Positions 56,778-64,000 of a DNA stretch of 64,000 bases are shown here, piece by piece. Below the pieces are notes generated by a model. It was given only the letters and a program-made list of their open reading frames with translations, was not told the origin of the DNA and searched no databases. This stretch comes from Streptomyces globosus (GTDB lineage: Bacteria > Actinomycetota > Actinomycetes > Streptomycetales > Streptomycetaceae): the NCBI RefSeq assembly GCF_003325375.1, contig NZ_CP030862.1:499501-563500 (forward strand). Reading direction: 5' to 3'. Each line of letters opens with the position of its first letter. Within the stretch, counting starts at the first letter, position 1. The position numbers were made by a program, and so were the translations under genes.

Positions 56778-58166
56778 TCAGCGGGAGCGCCAGGGCAGCT
56801 CGGCGGTGACGGTGGTGGGACCGCCGTCGGGCGAGTCGACGACGAGCACGCCGTCCACCGCGCCCAGCCGCTCGGCGAGCCCCGCCAGCCCCGTACCGCC
56901 GGAGCCCGGTCGGGCCCCGCCGCGCCCGTCGTCGGCGACGCGGACCAGCAGCCGCGGCCCCGACTTCCAGACGTCCACGTGGGCGGCGGTGGCGCGCGCG
57001 TGGTCGCCGATGTTCCGGAGGAGCTCGCACACGGTGAAGTAGGCGATGCCCTCGACGGCGGGGGCGGGCCGCTCCGGCAGGTCGACGGCGACGGCGACCG
57101 GCACCGTGCAGCGTGAGGCGACCGAGGAGAGCGCGGCGTCCAGGCCGCGGTCGGTCAGGACCGCCGGGTGGATGCCGCGCGCCAGGTCCCGCAGCTCCCT
57201 CAGGGCGAGCTTCACCTCGCCGTGCGCCTCGTCCACCAGGCGGGCGGCGGCCTGCGGGTCCTCGGCCGCCTGCTCCTTCGCCAGGCCCAGCCCCATCGCC
57301 AGCGCCGCGAGCCGGGCCTGCGCCCCGTCGTGCAGGTCCCGCTCGATGCGCCGCAGGTCCGCGGCCGCCGTGTCCACGACCACACCCCGGTCCGACTCCA
57401 GCTCCGAGACGCGGTGCGCGAGGGGGGACGGCCCGAGCAGCCCGCGGACGAGCAGCAGGTCCACCGCGGCCAGGCCCCGTACGACCCACGGCGCGGCCGA
57501 CACCAGCACCAGGCCGGCCAGGAAGGCCAGCGCGACCTCCGCCGGCCCGTCCAGGTGGACGGTGTGTTCGCCGTCCTGGAACAGCTGGAGGCCGGGCTGG
57601 TCCGTGAACACCGGGAACACCCAGAACCACAGCGGGTACAGCAGCAGCGACCACGCGGTCGTCCACAGCGTCAGCGCGGTGCAGAACGCGAACACGGCCC
57701 AGGGGAACCACACCACCGCGAACACCGCGTGCCGCCAGGCGCTCCCGCTCTTCAGCAGCGCGGCCACCGCGCCGAGCAGCCCGCGCCCCCCGGCGGCCCC
57801 CGCTCCCGGACGGCCCGCCGGCAGGGGCTCCGGTTCGGCGACCTCGGCCCCCAGCATGACGCGCGCCCGGGCCCGCTCCAGCCACCCGAACCCGCGGCAC
57901 ACCAGCAGCACCCCGGCCAGCACCGGGATCCCCACGAAGGTCACCAGCAGCCCGGCGGCCAGGCTCAGCCCGGTGATCGCGAGGGAGAAGTAGACGACCG
58001 CAAGCGGCAGCGACAGCAGCACGTACGCGAACTCCCGCCACGCCCGCGCCGACACCGGGGCCGACAGCATCGCGCCGAGCCCCCGCCCTGCCCCGCCGGC
58101 CCGCCCTGCCCCGCCTTTCCCGCCTGCTCGGCCTGCCCTGCCGGCCACCGCGCCGCCGCCGTCCAT
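56778..58166 (-). CDS. Sensor histidine kinase, first paralogue
   Basis: 462 residues from the ATG at 58166. A Gly/Ala/Arg-rich N-terminus (1-33) precedes a two-part membrane sensor (helices about 47-90 and 147-188, with another at 207-228). HisKA_3 has phospho-His279 in [15 protein letters not shown]; the ATPase domain has N-box ELLRNIGDHARA and DDGRGG with GGTGLAGLAERL. Lies 147 bp before the response regulator. Its catalytic half is nearly identical in DNA to that of the neighbour kinase, while the sensor halves differ. Confidence 0.92.
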   Translation of the reverse strand: MDGGGAVAGRAGRAGGKGGAGRAGGAGRGLGAMLSAPVSARAWREFAYVLLSLPLAVVYFSLAITGLSLAAGLLVTFVGIPVLAGVLLVCRGFGWLERARARVMLGAEVAEPEPLPAGRPGAGAAGGRGLLGAVAALLKSGSAWRHAVFAVVWFPWAVFAFCTALTLWTTAWSLLLYPLWFWVFPVFTDQPGLQLFQDGEHTVHLDGPAEVALAFLAGLVLVSAAPWVVRGLAAVDLLLVRGLLGPSPLAHRVSELESDRGVVVDTAAADLRRIERDLHDGAQARLAALAMGLGLAKEQAAEDPQAAARLVDEAHGEVKLALRELRDLARGIHPAVLTDRGLDAALSSVASRCTVPVAVAVDLPERPAPAVEGIAYFTVCELLRNIGDHARATAAHVDVWKSGPRLLVRVADDGRGGARPGSGGTGLAGLAERLGAVDGVLVVDSPDGGPTTVTAELPWRSR

Positions 58167-58287
58167 GCTCCGTCCGCCTTCCCCTCGGGTCCGCTTGATC
58201 CGCCCCTTCACCCTCCCCGCCGGGGCCCGGCCGGTCCATGAGGTGCGTCGGCCTCCCCGGCCGGGGGTTAACCCCACCCCCGCGCGG

Positions 58288-59457
58288 TCAGCCGCGCGCC
58301 CGCCACGGCAGCTCGGCCGTCACGACCGTCCCCCGGCCCGGCGGGGAGTCCACGGCGAACACCCCGTCGACCGCCTCCAGCCGCTCCGCGAGCCCCGCCA
58401 TGCCGGTGCCCCCGGAGGGCGCCGCCCCGCCCCGCCCGTCGTCGGCGACGCGTATCAGCAGCCGCGGCCCCGACTTCCACACCTCGACGCGGGCGGAGGA
58501 GGCCTGCGCGTGCTTGCTGACGTTCTGCAGGAGCTCCGAGACCGTGAAGTAGGCGATGCCCTCGACGGCGGGGGCGGGCCGCTCCGGCAGGTCGACGGCG
58601 ACGGCGACCGGCACCGTGCAGCGTGAGGCGACCGACGACAGGGCGGCGTCCAGGCCGCGGTCGGTCAGCACCGCCGGGTGGATGCCGCGCGCCAGGTCCC
58701 GCAGCTCCTTCAGGGCGAGCTTCACCTCGCCGTGCGCCTCGTCCACCATCGCCGCCGCCGCCCGCGGGTCCTCCTCCAGCTTCTCCTTCGCCAGTCCCAG
58801 GCCCATCGCCAGCGCCACCAGCCGGGCCTGCGCCCCGTCGTGCAGGTCCCGCTCGATGCGCCGCAGGTCCGCGGCCGCCGTGTCCACGACCATCCCGCGG
58901 TCCGACTCCAGCTCGGCGATCCGCCGCTCCAGCTCGTCCGACGGCGACAGCAGCACCCGCACCAGCACCCGGTCCACGTTCGTCAGCGCACGCGCCACGT
59001 ACGGCAGCACCGGCCAGAGCACGAACAGGCCCGTCAGCGCTACCGTGAAGGTGAGCACCCCCCAGGGCAGCCGTACCAGCTCGTACAGCACGGCCCGCCA
59101 GGCCACCGGGTCCGTCACCGCGGACCACAGCCACGCCAGGAACCCGCCCGCCCGCCGCGGACCCGGCAGCGCGGACGGCTCCTCCACCCGCACACCGAGC
59201 AGCAGCCGCGCCCGCGCCCGCTCCAACCGCCCCCCCACCCGGGACACGGCCAGGCCGGCCGCCAGCAGCGGAACACCGACCACCGTCATGGACAGCCCGC
59301 CCGCCGTCGCCACCATCGTCAGCGTCCACACGAACCCGACGAGGGAGGCCGGCAGGTTGGCCAGCAGGTGGGCGATCTCCTTCCACGTCACCGCCCCCAG
59401 GGCGGGGCGTACGGCAGGCGGTCGGTCGTCGTCGGGAGCGGCAGGGAGTGCGGTCAT
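58288..59457 (-). CDS. Sensor histidine kinase, second paralogue
   Basis: 389 residues. Sensor with helix pairs at about 33-72 and 128-155. HisKA_3 phospho-His206 ([15 protein letters not shown]), N-box [12 protein letters not shown] and [17 protein letters not shown]. It is the first gene of a kinase-kinase-regulator series, 121 bp before the other kinase. It lacks the Gly-rich N-terminus and the inserted helix of its paralogue. A separate signal feeding the same regulator is the simplest reading. Confidence 0.92.
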   Translation of the reverse strand: MTALPAAPDDDRPPAVRPALGAVTWKEIAHLLANLPASLVGFVWTLTMVATAGGLSMTVVGVPLLAAGLAVSRVGGRLERARARLLLGVRVEEPSALPGPRRAGGFLAWLWSAVTDPVAWRAVLYELVRLPWGVLTFTVALTGLFVLWPVLPYVARALTNVDRVLVRVLLSPSDELERRIAELESDRGMVVDTAAADLRRIERDLHDGAQARLVALAMGLGLAKEKLEEDPRAAAAMVDEAHGEVKLALKELRDLARGIHPAVLTDRGLDAALSSVASRCTVPVAVAVDLPERPAPAVEGIAYFTVSELLQNVSKHAQASSARVEVWKSGPRLLIRVADDGRGGAAPSGGTGMAGLAERLEAVDGVFAVDSPPGRGTVVTAELPWRARG

Positions 59458-59605
59458 GCCGCACAGCCTGCCAAGACGCCCGCGGCCGGTGCCATGGGGG
59501 AGCCGGGCCGCGGTGAACGGGGGATAACCCCACCCCGCTCGGGGCAGGCCCTAGACTCCCGTCCGTACCAGATCGTCGACAGTGGCCAGGGAGCGAGGAA
59601 CGGAC

Positions 59606-60013
59606 GTGTCCGAACCAACGGTGTCGACCGTGACCGTGCTCGCCGCGGACTACTTCCTGGGCTATTCGGCCGTCGGCCTGCTGGCGGTCCTCGGCGTGCT
59701 CTTCGTGGCCGTCGCCTTCGGCGCGGGCCGCCTGCTGCGCCCCGTCGTCCCGACCCCCGAGAAGCTCCTGACGTACGAGTGCGGCGTCGACCCCGTGGGC
59801 GAGGGCTGGGCGCACACCCAGGTCCGCTACTACGTCTACGCCTTCCTCTACGTCATCTTCGCCGTCGACTCGATCTTCCTCTTCCCGTGGGCGACGGTGT
59901 TCGCCGCCGCAGGCTACGGCGCCACGACGCTCGTGGAGATGTTCGTCTTCCTGGGCTTCCTCGCCGTCGGCCTGCTCTACGCGTACAAGAAGGGCGTCCT
60001 CGAATGGACGTGA
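59606..60013 (+). CDS. nuoA: NuoA-like subunit of a second, partial complex I
   Basis: 135 residues; the GTG at 59606 has GAGG about 9 bp upstream. Three membrane helices, with [47 protein letters not shown] keeping the ND3-loop Cys and the helix-2 acidic residue. It shares strand and layout with the main nuoA but is clearly diverged. It overlaps the next gene by 10 bp. Confidence 0.93.
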   Translation: MSEPTVSTVTVLAADYFLGYSAVGLLAVLGVLFVAVAFGAGRLLRPVVPTPEKLLTYECGVDPVGEGWAHTQVRYYVYAFLYVIFAVDSIFLFPWATVFAAAGYGATTLVEMFVFLGFLAVGLLYAYKKGVLEWT

Positions 60014-60591
60014 CACCCGAGCCCCAGATGCTGCCGGAGCCCCGGCGCCTCGGGGTCCTGTCCCGGCTGGCCCCCGAGCCGATGAAGGTGGTCCTGAACT
60101 GGGGCCGCCGCTACAGCCTGTGGGTCTTCAACTTCGGCCTCGCCTGCTGCGCGATCGAGTTCATCGCCGCGTCGATGGCCCGCCACGACTTCATCCGGCT
60201 CGGCGTCATCCCCTTCGCGCCGGGCCCCCGCCAGGCCGACCTGATGATCGTCTCGGGCACGGTGACCGACAAGATGGCCCCGGCCGTCAAGCGGCTCTAC
60301 GAGCAGATGCCCGAGCCGAAGTACGTCATCTCCTTCGGCGCCTGCTCCAACTGCGGCGGCCCGTACTGGGACTCGTACTCCGTCACCAAGGGCGTCGACC
60401 AGATCATCCCCGTCGACGTCTACGTCCCCGGCTGCCCGCCCCGCCCCGAGGCACTGCTCCAGGGCATCCTCAAGCTCCAGGAGAAGATCGCCCGCGAGTC
60501 GCTCGCCGAGCGGTACGCGCAGGCGCCCTCGGTGCCGCAGCTCACCAGCGGGCTGGTCACGCCCCCGCCCGCCCCGGGAGGCGGCGCATGA
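60004..60591 (+). CDS. nuoB: NuoB-like subunit of the second complex
   Basis: 195 residues. All N2 ligands are kept: tandem Cys in [11 protein letters not shown], Cys in [14 protein letters not shown] and Cys in VPGCPPRPE. An extra Cys occurs in ACSNCGG, the variant seen in many bacterial NuoB proteins but not in the main copy here (VCASSGG). So N2 should form, though no NuoD is encoded next to it. Confidence 0.94.
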   Translation: MDVTPEPQMLPEPRRLGVLSRLAPEPMKVVLNWGRRYSLWVFNFGLACCAIEFIAASMARHDFIRLGVIPFAPGPRQADLMIVSGTVTDKMAPAVKRLYEQMPEPKYVISFGACSNCGGPYWDSYSVTKGVDQIIPVDVYVPGCPPRPEALLQGILKLQEKIARESLAERYAQAPSVPQLTSGLVTPPPAPGGGA

Positions 60592-61769
60592 ACCCGTACG
60601 ACACCCTGCCCGACGCCGCCGCCAGCGTCTTCGGCGCCGAGGCCGTCGCCGAGAGCTCGTACGGCGTCCTCACCGTCGACGTCCCCGCCGGCAGCTGGAT
60701 CTCCGCGCTGGAGACCGCCCGCGACAAGCTGGGCTGCACCTACTTCGACTGGCTGAGCGCCGTCGACGAGCCCGGCACCGGCTTCCGGATCTGCGCGCAC
60801 GTCGTCGCGCTGGAGAACCGCCGCGTACGCCGCCTGCTGCTGCGCACGACCGTCCCGCACGCGGCGGCCTCGCTGCCGTCCGCCGTCGCCGTGTACGCGG
60901 GCGCCGCCTGGCACGAGCGCGAGACGCACGAGATGTTCGGCGTCGTCTTCACCGACCACCCCGGCCTGGCGCCGCTGCTCCTGCCGGAGAACTTCGAGGG
61001 CCACCCGCTGCGCAAGGACTTCGTCCTCGCCGCGCGCGTCGCGAAGGCCTGGCCGGGCGCGAAGGAGCCGGGCGAGGGTGCCGAGGCCGACGGGCCCAAG
61101 CGGCGCCAGATGCTGCCACCGGGCGTCCCCGACCCCAACGACTGGGGCCCCCTCAAGGGCCAGCTCCCGCCCGCCCCCGCCCGCCCGGCCCGCACCGCGC
61201 GCGCCGCGGGCGCGGCCGCCCGCACCCCGCGCGAGGGCGCACCGGTCCGCCGCACCCGCTCGGCGGCCGACGGCTCCGCCGGCCAGGCGGCCGCCGCTCC
61301 GGCGCCGGCTGAGGGTGCGGCCGGTGCGGAGGCTCCGGCGCGGCCCGCGCGGCGCATGCGGTCGGTGTCGGAGGGCTCGGCGAGCCAGGCGGCCGCCGCT
61401 CCGGCTCCGGCTGAGGGTGCGGAGGCTCCGGTGCGTCCGGCGCGGCGCACGCGGTCCGCGGCGGACGGCTCCGCCAGTCAGGCCACCGCGCCCGCGGCCC
61501 CGCCCGGCGGGGGAGAGGCCCCGGCAGCCGCGGGGGAGGAGCGGCCCGCCCGCAAGGCCGCCGCCCGGCGCAGCTCCGACGCGCCCTGGCACGACCCCAA
61601 GCCCGCCTTCGGTGAAACCGAGCCCCCGGCCGACCGGGAGCGCAAACCGGGACCCGCCCCCGCCGCCGAACCGGACACCCCGGCGACCGGCACCCGGAGC
61701 GGCAGCGGCAGCGACTCCGCCGAGACCACCACCCCCGACCCCACACCCGACAACGGAGGCGACGCGTGA
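60588..61769 (+). CDS. nuoC: NuoC-like subunit with repetitive C-terminal extension
   Basis: 393 residues; ATG overlaps nuoB2 by 4 bp. Residues 1-150 are the NuoC domain ([39 protein letters not shown]). From about 200 the protein is low-complexity, with three imperfect 28-30-residue repeats built on [20 protein letters not shown] (about 61239-61515), then a Pro/Asp/Thr tail. The family domain normally ends near residue 170-200, so half of this protein is extra. Confidence 0.9.
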   Translation: MNPYDTLPDAAASVFGAEAVAESSYGVLTVDVPAGSWISALETARDKLGCTYFDWLSAVDEPGTGFRICAHVVALENRRVRRLLLRTTVPHAAASLPSAVAVYAGAAWHERETHEMFGVVFTDHPGLAPLLLPENFEGHPLRKDFVLAARVAKAWPGAKEPGEGAEADGPKRRQMLPPGVPDPNDWGPLKGQLPPAPARPARTARAAGAAARTPREGAPVRRTRSAADGSAGQAAAAPAPAEGAAGAEAPARPARRMRSVSEGSASQAAAAPAPAEGAEAPVRPARRTRSAADGSASQATAPAAPPGGGEAPAAAGEERPARKAAARRSSDAPWHDPKPAFGETEPPADRERKPGPAPAAEPDTPATGTRSGSGSDSAETTTPDPTPDNGGDA

Positions 61770-62725
61770 ACGACGCACTCGACGTCGCCCTGCGGCTGCT
61801 GGTCGTCTTCGCCGTCTTCCTCGTGCTCCCGCTCGTCGTCGGGCAGACCGAGCACAAGGTGATGGCGCACATGCAGGGCCGCCTCGGCCCCATGTACGCG
61901 GGCGGCTTCCACGGCTGGGCCCAGCTCGTCGCCGACGGCGTGAAGTTCGCGCAGAAGGAGGACGTGGTCCCCGCCGGGGCCGACCGCCGCATCTTCCAAC
62001 TCGCCCCGGCCGTCGCCCTGCTCCCCTACCTCCTCGTCCTCATCGCCATCCCCGTCGGCCCCGGCGAGGGCGCCGTCGGGCAGGCGATCGACGCGGGCGT
62101 GTTCTTCGTCCTCGCCGTCATGGGCGTCGGCGTCCTCGGCAGCCTCATGGCCGGCTGGGCCTCCGCGAACAAGTTCTCCCTCCTCGGCGGCCTGCGCACC
62201 GCCGCCCAGCTCCTCGCCTACGAGCTGCCCATGCTGCTCACCGCCGCCTCCGTCGCCATGGCCGCCGGGACCGTGTCCCTGCCCGGCATCGTCGACGCCT
62301 TCGAGTGGTGGTGGCTGCCCTGGCAGATCACGGGCGCGCTCGTCTTCTTCGTCGCCGGGCTCGCCGAACTCCAGCGGCCCCCCTTCGACATGCCCGTCGC
62401 CGACTCCGAGATCATCTTCGGCGCGTACACCGAGTACACCGGCCTCCGCTTCGCCCTGTTCCTCCTCGCCGAGTACGCCGGCATCGTCGTCCTCTGCGCC
62501 CTGACCACCGTCCTCTTCCTCGGCGGCTGGCACGGGCCCGTCGCCGACGGCTGGGTGTGGACCCTCCTCAAGACCGCCGTCCTCGCCTTCGTCGTGATCT
62601 GGCTCCGCGTGAGCTACCCGCGCCTGCGCGAGGACCAGCTGCAGAAGCTCGCCTGGACCCTCCTCATCCCGCTCGCGCTCGCCCAGATCGCGCTCACCGG
62701 CATCGTGAAGGTGGCGATGAACTGA
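61766..62725 (+). CDS. nuoH: NuoH-like subunit of the second complex
   Basis: 319 residues, eight membrane helices. [32 protein letters not shown] matches the family, but the quinone loop reads [26 protein letters not shown], where the main copy has [25 protein letters not shown]. It follows nuoC2 directly where nuoD would be expected. GTG overlaps by 4 bp. Confidence 0.93.
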   Translation: MNDALDVALRLLVVFAVFLVLPLVVGQTEHKVMAHMQGRLGPMYAGGFHGWAQLVADGVKFAQKEDVVPAGADRRIFQLAPAVALLPYLLVLIAIPVGPGEGAVGQAIDAGVFFVLAVMGVGVLGSLMAGWASANKFSLLGGLRTAAQLLAYELPMLLTAASVAMAAGTVSLPGIVDAFEWWWLPWQITGALVFFVAGLAELQRPPFDMPVADSEIIFGAYTEYTGLRFALFLLAEYAGIVVLCALTTVLFLGGWHGPVADGWVWTLLKTAVLAFVVIWLRVSYPRLREDQLQKLAWTLLIPLALAQIALTGIVKVAMN

Positions 62726-63330
62726 TGCCCATCCCCGGATCCGGCCTGGCCAAGGGCCTCGCCGTCACCCTGCGCACGATGACGAAGCGCTCGCACACCG
62801 CCCAGTACCCCGAGGTGCAGCCCGAACTCCCGCCCCGCACCCGCGGGGTCATCGGCCTGTTCGAGGAGAACTGCACGGTCTGCATGCTGTGCGCCCGCGA
62901 GTGCCCCGACTGGTGCATCTACATCGACTCCCACAAGGAGACGGTGCCCGCCGCCACCCCCGGCGGCCGCGAGCGCAGCCGCAACGTCCTCGACCGCTTC
63001 GCCATCGACTTCTCGCTCTGCATGTACTGCGGCATCTGCATCGAGGTCTGCCCCTTCGACGCCCTCTTCTGGTCGCCGGAGTTCGAGTACGCGGAGACGG
63101 ACATCCTCGACCTCACCCACGAGCGCGACAAGCTCCGCCAGTGGATGTGGACGGTGCCCGCCCCGCCCGCCCTCGACCCCGCCGCGGAGGAGCCCAAGGA
63201 GCTCGCCGCGGCCCGCAAGGCGGCGGACAAGGCCGAAGCCGCCGCCGCGGCTGCCGCAGCCGCAGCCGCCGAGCAGGCCTCCGCCGACCCGGCCGCAGGC
63301 CGCCCGGCCCCCGGGGAGGCGGACGCGTGA
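62725..63330 (+). CDS. nuoI: NuoI-like ferredoxin subunit of the second complex
   Basis: 201 residues. Two complete [4Fe-4S] motifs: [12 protein letters not shown] and [14 protein letters not shown]-terminal Ala/Lys/Glu segment (about 155-201, including an Ala run) is extra. In complexes that lack NuoEFG, this subunit is the likely docking site for ferredoxin. It starts on the last base of the nuoH2 stop. Confidence 0.94.
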   Translation: MPIPGSGLAKGLAVTLRTMTKRSHTAQYPEVQPELPPRTRGVIGLFEENCTVCMLCARECPDWCIYIDSHKETVPAATPGGRERSRNVLDRFAIDFSLCMYCGICIEVCPFDALFWSPEFEYAETDILDLTHERDKLRQWMWTVPAPPALDPAAEEPKELAAARKAADKAEAAAAAAAAAAAEQASADPAAGRPAPGEADA

Positions 63331-63941
63331 CCCCCGCATCCACCGCCCTCGCCACCGCGGCGACGGCCGCCGCCGAGCGCGGCTTCCTCTCCCCGACCGG
63401 CGTCGAGATCGCCTTCGTCCTCGTCGGCCTCGCCACCCTCGGCGCAGCCCTCGTCACCGTCACCACCCGCCAACTCGTCCACGCCGCCCTGTGGCTGGTC
63501 GTGGCGCTCGGCGGGATCGCCGTCGAGTACCTGCTGCTCACCGCCGAGTTCATCGCCTGGGTCCAGGTCCTCATCTACCTCGGCTCCGTCGTCGTCCTCC
63601 TCCTCTTCGGCCTCATGCTCACCAAGGCCCCCATCGGCCGCTCCCCGGACGCCGACTCCGGCAACCGGTGGGTCGCCCTCGGCGTCGCCTCCTCCGCCGC
63701 CGCCGCACTCGTCTGGGTGGTCGTCGACGCCTTCCGCACCACCTGGATCGACCTCGACGGCCCCGTCCAGGGCTCCACCCGGGTCACCGGCGAAATCCTC
63801 TTCCGGCACTGGGTGCTGCCGTTCGAGGCCCTGTCCGTCCTCCTCCTCGCCGCCCTCATCGGCGCCATCGTGCTCTCCCGCAAGGACACGGCGGACACCG
63901 CCGCCGCACCCGCCGACGCCACCGACCAGGGGGAGCGCTGA
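63327..63941 (+). CDS. nuoJ: NuoJ-like subunit of the second complex
   Basis: 204 residues with five membrane helices; the family helix-3 motif is [26 protein letters not shown]. The GTG at 63327 overlaps nuoI2, and its stop shares a base with the next start, so the operon continues out of the window. Confidence 0.92.
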   Translation: MTPASTALATAATAAAERGFLSPTGVEIAFVLVGLATLGAALVTVTTRQLVHAALWLVVALGGIAVEYLLLTAEFIAWVQVLIYLGSVVVLLLFGLMLTKAPIGRSPDADSGNRWVALGVASSAAAALVWVVVDAFRTTWIDLDGPVQGSTRVTGEILFRHWVLPFEALSVLLLAALIGAIVLSRKDTADTAAAPADATDQGER

Positions 63942-64000
63942 TGCACCTCGCCTACCCCGCCGTGCTCGCGGCGCTCCTCTTCTGCACCGGCCTCTACGGG
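63941..64000 (+). CDS. nuoK: NuoK-like subunit, 5' end only
   Basis: Only 20 codons are present ([20 protein letters not shown]), a first membrane helix in the place where nuoK follows nuoJ. The identification rests on gene order and this helix. The ATG overlaps the nuoJ2 stop by one base. Confidence 0.7.
   Translation, partial: MHLAYPAVLAALLFCTGLYG

Noticed and set aside
59606..63941. The second nuo cluster as decaying pseudogenes
   Set aside because: All frames are open, starts and stops overlap precisely, and iron-sulfur ligands are conserved, so the genes look functional despite the missing subunits.

Overview
This is high-GC actinobacterial DNA, almost certainly the core chromosome of a Streptomyces. 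The support is the strong third-position GC bias, many GTG starts, purine-rich Shine-Dalgarno sites, the futalosine (Mqn) menaquinone route, a 14-gene nuo operon next to a geranylgeranyl-reductase-like gene, and an M28 aminopeptidase like the S. griseus enzyme. From memory, not checked, the gene order follows the S. coelicolor core around mqnA, nuo and kor.

Layout. 1-1833 (minus): a WXG100-like gene pair, the second gene running off the window. 2107-3657: secreted tripeptidyl-aminopeptidase-type hydrolase. 3658-4783: a gene-poor stretch with a perfect four-helix palindromic element and further hairpins. 4702-6323: an SDR gene and a TetR gene sharing a GGAT-N5-ATCC operator. 6665-8809: secreted lytic transglycosylase and a convergent cold-shock gene. 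9049-19129: menaquinone-related genes (mqnA, mqnC, demethylmenaquinone methyltransferase, MenJ-like reductase) interleaved with a Ser/Thr kinase, a degenerate amidohydrolase, a LuxR-type HTH protein, a DUF3152 protein, glutaminase and a GNAT enzyme. 19433-20254: NlpC/P60 hydrolase behind an apparent Crp-dependent promoter. 21027-36876: complete nuoA-N, preceded by a Rex-like operator. 36940-42340: Uma2 nuclease-fold protein, fumarylacetoacetase, HAD phosphatase and CocE/NonD hydrolase. 42341-43351: long-chain polyprenyl diphosphate synthase, with an IS5-type insertion sequence (43352-44300) placed exactly on its stop codon. 44384-48893: orphan RHH antitoxin, DUF11 surface protein, LolA-like protein and an RHH/Fic-like toxin-antitoxin pair. 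48909-52481: aminopeptidase, RarD-like transporter and NAD(P)-binding reductase. 52711-55729: korBA. 55959-59457: two paralogous sensor kinases and one response regulator. 59606-64000: a second, partial nuo cluster (A, B, C, H, I, J, K...) cut by the window end.

How the genes fit together. Most of the window serves the respiratory chain: the menaquinone head group (MqnA, MqnC), its side chain (polyprenyl synthase), its methylation and side-chain reduction, and complex I, which reduces it. The second nuo cluster has no nuoD, E, F or G in the part seen and lies close to a 2-oxoacid:ferredoxin oxidoreductase, which suggests, without proving it, a ferredoxin-linked or hybrid complex. Accessory DNA is limited: one intact IS, a toxin-antitoxin pair, an orphan antitoxin and the palindromic repeats.
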